From Acanthaster planci (Eukaryota > Echinodermata > Asteroidea > Valvatida > Acanthasteridae), in NCBI RefSeq assembly GCF_001949145.1, contig NW_019091374.1, positions 773,695 to 837,694 of the forward strand: a DNA stretch of 64,000 bases. The letters run 5' to 3'. Positions 32,401 through 42,800 of the stretch are shown here, piece after piece. Both the position numbers and the translations under genes were made by a program. Every line of letters starts with the position of its first letter. Positions within the stretch are counted from its first letter, which is position 1. The notes under the pieces are model-generated. The model did not search any database and was not told the origin of the DNA. It was given only the letters and a program-made list of their open reading frames with translations.

Positions 32401-32476
32401 CAGGCTGTGTTCTAAGAAAAGGAAGCTTGTATTTGGGGGGGGGGGGATTTTCCTTCATTTCTCTGGCAGGGGCACT
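32401..32476. repeat. Direct repeat flanking the gypsy-like remnant, copy A
   Basis: CAGGCTGTGTTCTAAGAAA, GGAAGCTTGTATTT, a G run, then TTTTCCTTCATTTC are repeated at 35027-35110 in the same orientation. The pair brackets the decayed retroelement (32776-34980). They may be remnants of LTRs or of a host repeat split by it. Confidence 0.6.
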
Positions 32477-32775
32477 ACTACCGAAAAATAAATGTCTCAA
32501 TATTTCCAGACTAAAACAGAAGAGTATATGAAACGCTTAAAAAAAATCAAGTGTCACTCCAACTACGAGCCGCAATGCATCTCCTCAAGTTACGGGTATA
32601 GCGCAAAAGCAGAATTTATGTAAAGGTGATCAGCCTTTCTCAATTCCTGAAATCTGGTTAAGACCATCAATAAAAAAGCATGTTATGCAATTTACTGCAG
32701 TTAGCTGCATTCTCGACTAGTAGGCCAGGCAACAAAACACGTAACACATAAACAAAACCTCAAAAAATGCTCTCT

Positions 32776-33042
32776 TTAGCAGACTGATGGCTGGTGGTAG
32801 TATGGTGCATTCAGCATTGGCTGCCATCCTGTTGCATACTGATGGGGTTGATAGTTAGCTGGTGGGTAGTACATCACAAGCGGGTATGGCACTCGTCGTG
32901 GATGTGGAGTTCCCATCTGCTGTGTTACATGTGAAGATTGGTCTTGGGTGGGGCCACCGAAAACGTTCCACTTTGCAGAGGGAACAGCGGTAGGGTTCGT
33001 CATTGAAGTCATCACTGGGGTGACACATTGATAATTGGGCAC
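32776..33042 (-). pseudogene. Possible 3' tail of gypsy-like element
   Basis: An 89-codon open frame rich in Pro, Tyr and Gln lies downstream (in element orientation) of the integrase C-terminal remnant. It has no recognisable domain. Position and strand suggest it is part of the same decayed element, either a tail of pol or an unrelated 3' frame. Confidence 0.3.
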
Positions 33043-33559
33043 ACCAAGTAGACTGCAGGTGAGACTATTTGGAGGGTGTCTGTCCCAGCTGAGGTAGTCA
33101 TCACCCGCTTCAGCTGGTACTCTCTCCTTCAGTGGTCTAGACTCAAAGAGTTCTCCTCAATGACTTATGGGGTAAGTTCCTCCAGCTGCACCTCTAGCTC
33201 CTGCTGAAGCTCTTGTAGATGTGGCTCTGTAATTGGGTGGTGTACATGTAGAAGGGGTTCCCTTTTTTACAATGTGTAATTCCCTTAACATTTTATTTTT
33301 GTTTTCTTTCTTTTGTATGGTACACCCCCAACCACCTTTTGTTTTCGCTGTTGGAGTTTCAACTTGGTTTAGCCCATTACACCTGCGCTTACTGTAGACA
33401 GTGAGATCCCCTTCTCGAAAGTGGAGTGACCCTGGATCAGGGGTGGTGCTCTGGGCTGGGTGGAGTGGTCCAGTATGCTTCAGTGCTGTACCAGTCACTA
33501 CCTATTCCAACCACCTCGTCTGTGTTCTCTCCTTTTCAGCCTGCCAGCAATCAAGGGTC

Positions 33560-34042
33560 TCAGGCCCCCCCACCCCCATCGCATACAGCAACATCATCCA
33601 CCTCTGACGTGGCCTGCAACAGCGGATAGGGTTGTTGGGTTTGACGATAGCACTTGTCATCAGAGCTGCTCATATCTTGGGTTGGGCCTGATTGGTGGGC
33701 ACGTTTCTTCGTTGAACGCAGTCTTCTCTTAGTGTGTGGTGGTATGGATTCTGGTGCGTGTTCTGATGCAGGGAAGTGATTATAGGGGAGAAGCAGGTTC
33801 TGATGAAGGACTCTAATCCTGCCGTTCCCGCTCTCTGACCTCACCTCACACACCAGCATGTCATCTTGCATCTGTCGGATGACAACGTGTATCTTCTTCT
33901 CCTCATAGGATCTTAGCTTTCCTGGACCACCAGTCTCGTTCAGATTTCGCACAAGAACTCGGTCCCCAGGCTGAAGGCTGATATCATGTACCCTCTTGTT
34001 GTACTGATAAGATAGAGAGGGGAATACCCAGTTGCCTCGCAA
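33560..34042 (-). pseudogene. Integrase C-terminal remnant, Ty3/gypsy-like
   Basis: The open segment begins with a region typical of the end of gypsy-type integrases: an NKRVHD-like stretch, then LQPGDRVLVRNL and GKLRSYEEK, the small barrel domain that binds DNA. A hydrophilic Ser/Gln/Pro-rich tail follows. There is no intact start; it is the downstream part of the broken pol that continues from 34.4 kb. Not functional. Confidence 0.75.
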
Positions 34043-34049
34043 GTGAAGT

Positions 34050-34404
34050 TGTAAGCATGTACAACTTTATCCAGAGACGCCTTCCAGTTAGATTTCTGCT
34101 CTTCCGGCATAAACAGAAAGGTTCGGCTGCATCTTTCAACTTGCTCGTAGCCTTATGGATGGAAGGGTGTGGTCCTCAACCGTTCAATGCCACACAGCTG
34201 ACGAAGTCAGTGAAACAACTGGTTCTTACAAACTCCCGGCCCTGGTCATGGTGCAACCTTCGAGGAAATCCAAACTTTAGGGCAAAGTCGTTGACGATTT
34301 TCTCTGCAGCTGTTTTACCAGACTTGTTGGGTGTGGCTTCTTCAAGTCGAGGGGTAACCGTGAGAGTGTATCAGCATCAACACTGGATTTTCCTGGCTTG
34401 TACT
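34050..34404 (-). pseudogene. RNase H end and integrase core fragments, frameshifted
   Basis: In shifting frames the minus strand reads first the end of RNase H ([18 protein letters not shown]-like) and then, after what looks like an internal deletion, part of the integrase catalytic core including HHDQGREF with one of the catalytic aspartates. A stop codon and frame changes follow, and the region of the catalytic glutamate is disrupted. Most of the zinc-finger half is absent. The element is dead. Confidence 0.65.
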
Positions 34405-34866
34405 TCACATGTATGTTGAAGTTGAAGTCTGACAACTCGGCCACCCTGTAGCATTCAACTGGGCAGAGGTGAGGACATAGGTGAGCGGGTTGTTATCAGT
34501 GTAAACCGTCAAAGACTTGGTGTAATACTGGGAGTCACAGAATTTCTCGCATATCGCCCACTTCATGACCAGGAATTCTAGCTTGCCTGAATGTAAGTTG
34601 TAGTTGTTCTCTGCCGGGGTGAGAGTTCGTGACCCATAGCTGATGACCCTGAGATTTCCCTGTTGCCGCTGGTAGAGGATTGCTCCTAACCCCTCATTGG
34701 ACGCATCCGTATGAAGGATGAAAGGAAGCGAAAAGTCAGGGAATACCATCACAGGTGGATTGGTAAGGCGGTCGAGAATGACGTTCAGAGTTGGCTGGTG
34801 TTCATTTGTCCAGGTGATTGGTGGCTTAGAGAGGACTTGTCCTGCACCTCGTTTGGCGGCCTTCAC
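34405..34866 (-). pseudogene. Reverse transcriptase/RNase H fragment, Ty3/gypsy-like
   Basis: A 150-codon open segment contains FILHTDASNEGLGAILYQ, SRTLTPAENNY and TVYTDNNPLTY, the RNase H signature that follows the RT thumb in gypsy-type pol (with the acidic residues of the HTDAS and YTDNNPL motifs). The RT catalytic palm is missing: above 34870 the sequence changes to something that is not RT in any frame, so the element carries a large 5' or internal deletion. Confidence 0.85.
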
Positions 34867-35000
34867 CTTGCCTCGTCGAATGGTATGGTGTTGGGGTTTC
34901 TCATGGTTATCTGCGCTGACAGTGAGGAGGTCGCACCTGATGAAACCTGCAGTTTCAGTTCCTTCACATCTTTGACTAGTGGGTTGGGCTTGGAAGTCTT

Positions 35001-35025
35001 GGGGGGTTCTGGGTCAGAACCCCCC
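35001..35025. repeat. Perfect GC-rich hairpin
   Basis: GGGGGGTTCTG and CAGAACCCCCC form an 11-bp perfect stem with a 3-nt loop, placed exactly between the pol remnant and the direct repeat at 35027. It may be part of the retroelement boundary. Confidence 0.7.
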
Positions 35026-35026
35026 A

Positions 35027-35110
35027 CAGGCTGTGTTCTAAGAAACGGAAGCTTGTATTTTTTGGGGGGGGAGGAGGGAATTTTCCTTCATTTCATTCTA
35101 GCAGCAGCAC
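35027..35110. repeat. Direct repeat flanking the gypsy-like remnant, copy B
   Basis: Partner of 32401-32476 (see there). Similarity ends near GCAGCAGCAC; beyond that the two loci differ. Confidence 0.6.
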
Positions 35111-35183
35111 TTCTCATAGAACTGCCATTATTGGTTGCAATGGACATGTAGTTTCAGGGGATACTTGTGTAAACCACTTATCT

Positions 35184-35330
35184 CAGCGGCATAGCCAGGG
35201 GGGCGGGGCTGACTGGATGTTGAACATAGACATGTACATAATCGGGATATGCATGTGTACCTTTTCCGAAATGCAAGTAGGGGACGACAGTTTTCCATGG
35301 CAGGCATGTGCCCCCCCCGCCATGCCGCTG
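35184..35330. mobile_element. 147-bp hAT-like MITE with 8-bp TSD
   Basis: The left end CAGCGGCATAGCCAGGGGGG and the right end, whose reverse complement is CAGCGGCATGGCGGGGGGGG, form inverted repeats. The flanks ACTTATCT (35176-35183) and ACTTATAT (35331-35338) are an 8-bp duplication with one change. CAGYGGCGTAGCCAGG-type tips are typical of hAT elements. No coding capacity. Confidence 0.75.
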
Positions 35331-35338
35331 ACTTATAT

Positions 35339-36889
35339 TCCCAAATTTTACATTAGAGAAATGAAAACCATCAATGAATTGAAATCAAAGAGAACGCACC
35401 AGCAGAAGTTTGATATGAAGACAAAACACAAAATTACAAAATTAAGTACACCAAGCTTTAAACTACTTTTTCAAAACAAGGAACTACAAGACAAAATGCA
35501 ACTGAAGAAAAGCTCTTCAGCAGTTACTAGTCATTTCTACTTGAATCAAAAGAGGAAAACAGATTGTATACAACTTACATATAGGTCAGATTAGTTGTTA
35601 GAATACTTGTTCCCCGTAACATTTCCAAACCTGGAAATATCACACAGCACCGTCATTTGTTATTAAATAAAAGAATAAAATTTTTGGTTCAACCCTAAAG
35701 CCTGATTTTACTGCAATACATTCTACCTCCTTTTTTTAAGTTTTACGCTGGCCGGCTTGGAAAGAGTAGCTCATCCTTATGAATTTTGAAGCCACAACCA
35801 ACGGCTGTCTAAATCCTGGTATTCTTCAACCACTCGACCAGTGAACATACATTGCACAGCCCTAATATGCAGTGTTACAGTGTAATGTGTGCATTACTGC
35901 AGCCGACAGTTCTTATAAATCGCAACAAATGAGAAATGTACCACAAAGAGGTATATAGAAAAAGTCAAAAATATAATGTAAAGTTTTTTAGTAAACCCCC
36001 TGTTTACTTCTTTACCCCTGAAGATCTCCTTCCTAAGAAAGATAAACAAATTCTCAGAATGATATTATGCATGAAAAAAGCTTAAGCCTTCACCTCTTTT
36101 CAAAAGGATATTAGAGAATATCAAACGGCACAAAATCTGAAAGAATATTTTTTGGATCATACTCAGCAAGACACTTCCAAAAAAAAAGAAAAAGCCAAGA
36201 AGTTACTGAAAACCCTATCCAAAATTTAAAATTTGATTTCAGTGCATCAGTCATTTAGGCTTACAGCTAAAGAACTTCTTTGAGAAGACACAAAAGGAAT
36301 AGAATCTTTAATAAAGAGTTTCCGGTTCAAAATTGAGATCAAATCAGAAAAAGTATAGAATAGTATTGAGGAAAAAGTAACGAAAAACATAAACTTGTGG
36401 CTATTTGCCAATTCTATGAGCTGGGTTTGTTTCAAAATGCCTGCTACCCTTTACAAATATAAAAAACCACTTACAGCAGAAGTGAATTTGGTCTTATTAC
36501 AGACTTACAGCAGGTCTTAATTTTTTCTGCAGAAAAGTAAAAATATATTTTCAGGAAGCTCACTTTGTAGGCAGGAGAGTTGTGGTTTGATTCCAGCACA
36601 GACTATCTTTGCCGCAATTGTTCACATTTTTTGAAGTATTAGCAAGAAGTTGGAGTTTTCAAAACATTTTAAATTTGCCAATTGTGAAATAAACACAAGT
36701 GAAAGAGGCTGGGTTGGGCAAATATGCGGTACGAAAAAAAAAAAGCTTACTGATGTCATTTTGCATATAATAGCTTGGAAACCTTCGGCCTGGTTTGGGA
36801 ACAGTGAGTCATATATTGCTCAGATTAATAACAAGAAATTCTTTTTCCAAAAAAATGACCATTTTTAAGTAACTGGATCCTTCAACGAT
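35339..36889. other. AT-rich interval, probable SLC5 3' UTR at its right end
   Basis: No gene seen. A 125-codon open frame at 35217-35594 overlaps the MITE and is Lys-rich without a domain. On the minus strand the part adjacent to 36890 should be the 3' UTR of the SLC5 gene; I found no canonical AATAAA close by. Confidence 0.4.
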
Positions 36890-39800
36890 CTACAGCAGTC
36901 CAGGAATACTGAATATCACGTAGAGTGTCGAAGCAACCAGGATGATTAACACCAGGTTGATGTTGAGGAAGATCTTGGCCCGGGGGTCCTGCTTAAGGGC
37001 CGAGACCTCCCGCAGGTGCGCCCGGTGCTGACAAGCTTTGGTCCTGCCCGCAAAGGTGTCGTCGTAGCCACAGAACCAATCGTAGCCCCGGCGCACAAGA
37101 GACCTCTTGGTCTCCAGTTGTCCTGGGAAAAAAAAAAGGGCATTGCACCCAGCGAGTTAGAGCGATGCCAGTCAACGAGGGGAATCAGACCCTGTGCAGT
37201 GGTACCTTCCTCACCTTCCAGCTTATGCGACCCAGGTTCGAATCCCACCCAGGCCAACACATGGAGGGGTTTTAAATCCCTACCCGATTCTGTGGGTTCC
37301 CCCTTACCCTCCCCGAAATGTTTGCCCCAAATATTCCTTCAACATCTCAGAATTGATCATTTCTTTGTTGGCTTCTTGTCTAAATTACAATCAGCTTACA
37401 CTGTTGGAAGACAACAAAATATGCATTAGAAAAATGTAAAGGATTGCCACATCCCGTGGGTTGGCATGAATGGGGAGTTGTAAGATCCGGTTTCGAGTTG
37501 AAAGCACGGACAAGATGGAGAGGCATGCATTATCACTACTAAATACAGTTGCCTGATGTCCACTTTTTCTCCCGACGCAGTGTAATTTGCATAGATCTCA
37601 GCTCTCTAATGAAACTCCAGCGATATAATGAATTCCTCCAGTTGAAAATTCCAAAACATTAGGCAGCTTGGTGTTTCTGCGAATGAAAACAGCTCTGCAA
37701 CGGATCAGAAGATCACACAGTGGAGGACTAAACTCACGAAACCAAAGTCTGAATGGATGCAAAAAACAAAGCCATGTTGGTCCCCCATCATACGTACAAG
37801 GGAATATGGGTAAACTATAACAAAGAGAATATTGATGGCTCACCTTCAGAGGTGACAACTTGCAAACCATCGTTTAGTTCAATCTCCTCCTTGTCATCTT
37901 CAAAGTCATCCACGCGTTTGCCCTTTTCGAAACGTGTCCACCAAGTGGTGCGGATCAACTACGAAATGAAAAAGTGCAGTGAAAATTTCAAACAAGATAA
38001 TCAGGACAGGATTAAGGCTTTGGAACACAAAGGGCCTAGTTATGAAGTCTGGGTAGGAACAGTGTACAGACATGATGTGTGCTTTCTCTGGTACATGTAC
38101 AAAAAGCATGGCCAGTTTTCGTATGAATGTGTACGACCCTTTAGCATCTGTGCATGGGGCACCAGCCACACAGAGACAATGGCTTTCAAGTGTCATATTT
38201 GTCAGCCTTGAGGCTGTGCACAAAGACCAAAGCTATCAATATTTACATCATCAGTGACACAGTAATTTTTATGGATGCATTACTGAAATGGAGACCCGTG
38301 GGCAAATAGGAACTCTTGTCGGCATGAGCATCGTCTTTTGAGTGGCAAGAGGGACCATGGGAAAAGCTTCCTCATTTGATACTTGTTCTCATGTGAAGAC
38401 CAATTTTATATGTCTCCCTTTATCTGGGTCACTCTGTGACTATTCCAGCCGGAGCTTGCAGAAAAAGACTTCTATTCGAGTCACAAAACATCAAGTACGA
38501 GCCCAAGTTTGAGTCACATCTCTCCCGTCCAAGTCCCAAGTCATCTGGGTCGAGTTCGAGTCCAGGTCACAAGTCACAAAGGTTGAGTCCAAGTCACGAG
38601 TCACCTTTATTGTTTCATTTGCAGATACGAAACCTTTTTTCCCTTCTATTTTTCTCCTGCAGAATTTCCCCTCTGCACTTGATCTCCCATTACCCCTTAT
38701 CTTCAAATTGATGAACTCAAACTTTCTTACTTTTCCAATGGATGCCGTGACCGATCTTTGCACTTTCACAGACCATACGTACTGACGTCAGATCGTCAGA
38801 CAGGTCAGACCCAAAACCAGCTCCAACTGAGATTCTTCGAACAGCAATACACGCGATTCCAAGCTTTTGCTTGGCAGGGCACTGGTCTGTGTCCAACAAG
38901 AGCAGTCTGATACTGAATACATCATCCTGTATTAATGCAGTATCAAGTCTGGATGGCAGGGTACATGTTTCGGTACATCCATTTCCCTAATCAGTATTTC
39001 AGAAACCAAGTGTGCACTGCAGTAGCTGCATCCTACACTGATTTGCTCAGTGAAAAAAAAAAAAGAAACAATGTAATTTCTACCAAGTCACAAGTAATGC
39101 AGGTCGAGTCCAAAGCCCCGAGTCTGAGTCATTTGTCAAAGTGACTCGAGTCCGAGCCCAAGTCATTAAAAATGTGACTCGAGTCAGACTTAAGTCCCAA
39201 GTCACGAGTCATACAAGTTGCACTCCTCAACACTACCTAACTAGGTTATGCCTGAAATTGAATGTGCTACATATTTTACAAGGTGACTGAAATGCTTAAC
39301 AAGCTCTCCAGCCACACACACAAGAAATAATAAAGTTTAACACAATTAATTGATTGATTAAAACAAAATACACAAAATGATACAAAACAGAAAAAAATGA
39401 AAACACTGATGAAGTCAAATCAAATCAAATCACTTGCTTAAATTACCATTTGTTTTTGAGGGGGTACTGTCAGCAGACTGACCACCACATTCACGATGAC
39501 CGTGATCCAGAACAGTATGAGGGCAAAGTACATGTAGTGGACTTTGGCCGTAATAGCCGGCCTCCTGTCCACCCCCCAGCAAGGCGGAGCTCGATAGGTG
39601 AAGTCCAGTATCATGCGGATCACACCCACGATGAAACCGACAACCAGCCCCCAAAAAGCACCCTGAAAGAAAAACCAAATCAAAAAGTAAGAGGGGCATC
39701 TGCAACCACAGCTACGACGGCAAGATTTTCTGCCGTCTCCATATTTTCCCTCTAATGGCTTGTACACATTTATTTACATTTATAAACAGCGAACACTGGC

Positions 39801-42800
39801 ACATGCTCACTCCATTACTGCAGACGAGTCTCATCCAGCCAATGAGCTCTTTCAAATGATGAGGCGTAAATACAGATCAATGCAGGGACGCACTAAGCGA
39901 TCAAACCGCTCATTTTATAACACGGGTCAGGCAGTCAGGTACGTAAATGGGAATTAATAAATTTCAAATATATATATATGTTTAAATCTTAACCTAAATT
40001 AATCAAAAATAGACTGTTATTGTGCTTTTTGTGAAAATTTTAGATACATGTATACATATATTTTAGGTTTTACTGAGTGAGCAGTCAAGTAATTTCTGCT
40101 ATTTGTACTTTTATGAATATGTAGCAATAAATTTCTGTTTTATTCTATTCAGAGGCAATTCTCAGTATTGCCTGAAACCAAAACATATTTCTCACCGTTA
40201 CTTTACCTTTTTGACACTTCAAGGCAGTGCCATGGAGTGATACTTGCTAGGGTGACACAACCCAGTCAGGGTACCACACACAGTCTGCCCCCAGGGACAA
40301 GACCAACTGTGTATCGGTGTGTTTACAAAACCAAAAAGGACCACTTAAGCTAGAGTGCATGTTTACATGTCATCCATTTGCCCATCTACAAATTGCCCAA
40401 ATATTTTCACAAGTCATTACAACAACAAACGTTTATGTTTCTGTTTAACCAACTGCAGAACACATCTGGTAAAGTTACAAGTAAGATAGCACATTAAAAA
40501 AGTAAAAAGAGAAAATTACCGTAACGTGCAGTGATGTAAGTCTTAGAACCTGCTCTAGCTTTGGAGATCATCTCAATCTTTGGGAACTTACGGTTTCAGT
40601 CTTGATCTGGGAAGTCCAGATCTTAGTCATTGTCTTGGAAGTTAACGTGTAATTTTCGATTTGCTAAGTTGAGGTCTAGCTAAGGTCTAGCTCAGGTCTA
40701 GGTCTCAAAAAGCTAAGGTCTAGGTCTTGGTCTCAGAAAGCTTAGGTCTCTGTCTTGGAAGTTAAGGTCTCTCCAAAGTTAAGGTCTCAGTCTCAGTATC
40801 AGAAGTCAGGGCCTAGGCCTCAGTCACAGTAATGGAGGTTCTGACTATATCACTGGCCTTTCACCTTTTCATTTCCCCGGGGCCAGAGCAGTGCCACCAG
40901 GTAGACGGCAGCTATGGGCGGAGCCAAGAAGGAGGAGATCTCCTGGATGTAGATGAAGAGCTGACCGCCCTGCATCCGCTGAATGACGGGAATCCACAGG
41001 ATGCTGATTACTGTCATGACAACCACCACCAACCTGAAATAGACAAGCAAACCCACCACCTCCAGGAATCAACACGGGCTTCCTCTGTTAACAGAGCTTA
41101 AAAGTTGACTTAAGCTCTCCATGCTGTTGTCAGTTATGAGAGGGAAGATTAACTTTGGCAGCAGGTGCACGACCTTGTGGATACTGAGGGCCAGGTAAAA
41201 ATGCAAAGAACATTACAACTGACGTTTGCAATGCCAATCAAGCAATACTTGAGTTTCCAATTACCTGAAGGAAAACGACAATCAATCATTTTGAACCTTT
41301 TCAGGAGAAAAAACCAAACATCTTCATGGAATTAACTCCATGCCTAATTTTGTACATATTTTTTGGTATTCTTAACCCTAACACTCCTCAATCCTTCACC
41401 TGTTGGAGGACTGAGGAGTGTTAGGGTTAAGGAGGTAGCTCGAGATTTTGAAATTGTTATGCTACTTCAATTACACATACATGTACTCTGAGATACTGTG
41501 TGCCTTATAAATGCTTTGATGTCACCTTTCAAACCACTGAACATATGCTGCTGTATTTAGTAATTTATTTTATTGTAAATTTATAATATTTATAAATTTT
41601 ATAATATTGTAATTTAAAAAAAAAAAACCCATCCTAATTATATGGCAAAACATTTCAACAAGATACACATTAATAAAGAGCCTACTTATTAATCATCTGC
41701 ACGATTACACTATTTGTTATTTGTGGACGTTATTAAAGTCACTTTGGAGCGAGCACGCCAACCAGTTTGTGAGCAGCACTGCAGTGCGAAGCATTCGTCA
41801 GGGCTGAACAGGGCCACCGGCAAACAGTGCACAAGGCAGATGAGACTGCAGAAATGGCCCACTGGTATAGTGGCAAAACCAAAAATTGGTGCCCACTGCA
41901 TATACCTTCCAACCACCATGAGCTCGCGGACACTGGGAGCTTTCTTGCAGCACTTGGCCCGGAAATATTTCCAGATGTCGATGGTGAAGAGTGTGCTGGT
42001 GCTGTTAAATATAGAGGTTAGGTCGCTCATCAGAGCGGCCAACATAACAGCTAACATGACACCGCGAAGACCTAAGGGTTTCGAGAAAGAGGTATGGACA
42101 CAGTTTACATCCCACAGTCTGGGGAAATAAAGATTTGTTGGACAAGCCATACTGGTAAAAACTAAATCATTAATGCCTCTTGGCCAGCAGCCAAGGGCTT
42201 GGCACCTGGCCAAGATCTTGGCAAAAAAAGCCAAACACTTGGCAAAAGCGAAGACCAGGGACTGCAAAGACAGGTTCATTTAGCAGAAAGTGAACAAGTA
42301 TCAGATTCAGTAACTTCACAGCTTTTCTTATCCCTGGGATTGTGCGTGGTCTTAAACGGTCTCCTTACCTACAGGTAACACCCCGAGGGCCAGTTTGGGG
42401 TAGGCGATGTTGCTACATCCCGATGGGCTGCCACAGACAGCCATGCATGTCTCCTCAGATGCACAGGCAACTTCATCTACCAGGAGACAAACAGAGAGGA
42501 AATTACTGACATTGGATTTCCTGACTTTCGGCTCACAGTTGGTGGAGGCTTTGTGGAGAGAAACATAACCCATGGCAGATAATGGCCTACCACAGAAGTC
42601 TGCACTTTTTACACAACATGGGTTCTGGTATGGTTGAAGAGAAACACTAAGTTTTATCAGTGGGTGCTCCTTATTTTCTGGTCGCTGAATTATACGCACC
42701 GGTGAAGAGCACCCGGCTGATCATGCCCGGTAGGACCATGAGAAAGAGAGGGAGGAACTTGATGTAGCCGGCCATCAGGCATCCACCTTGGGCATGGGAC

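Noticed and set aside
35217-35594. 125-codon Lys-rich plus-strand open frame
   Set aside because: Begins inside a MITE, is AT-rich and has no domain.
36590-36602. B-box-like GGTTTGATTCC
   Set aside because: No A-box or cloverleaf around it, so it does not support a tRNA or SINE call.
41710-42279. 189-codon minus-strand open frame over SLC5 exon 10
   Set aside because: Only 41906-42071 is exon; the rest is intron read-through beyond good splice sites.
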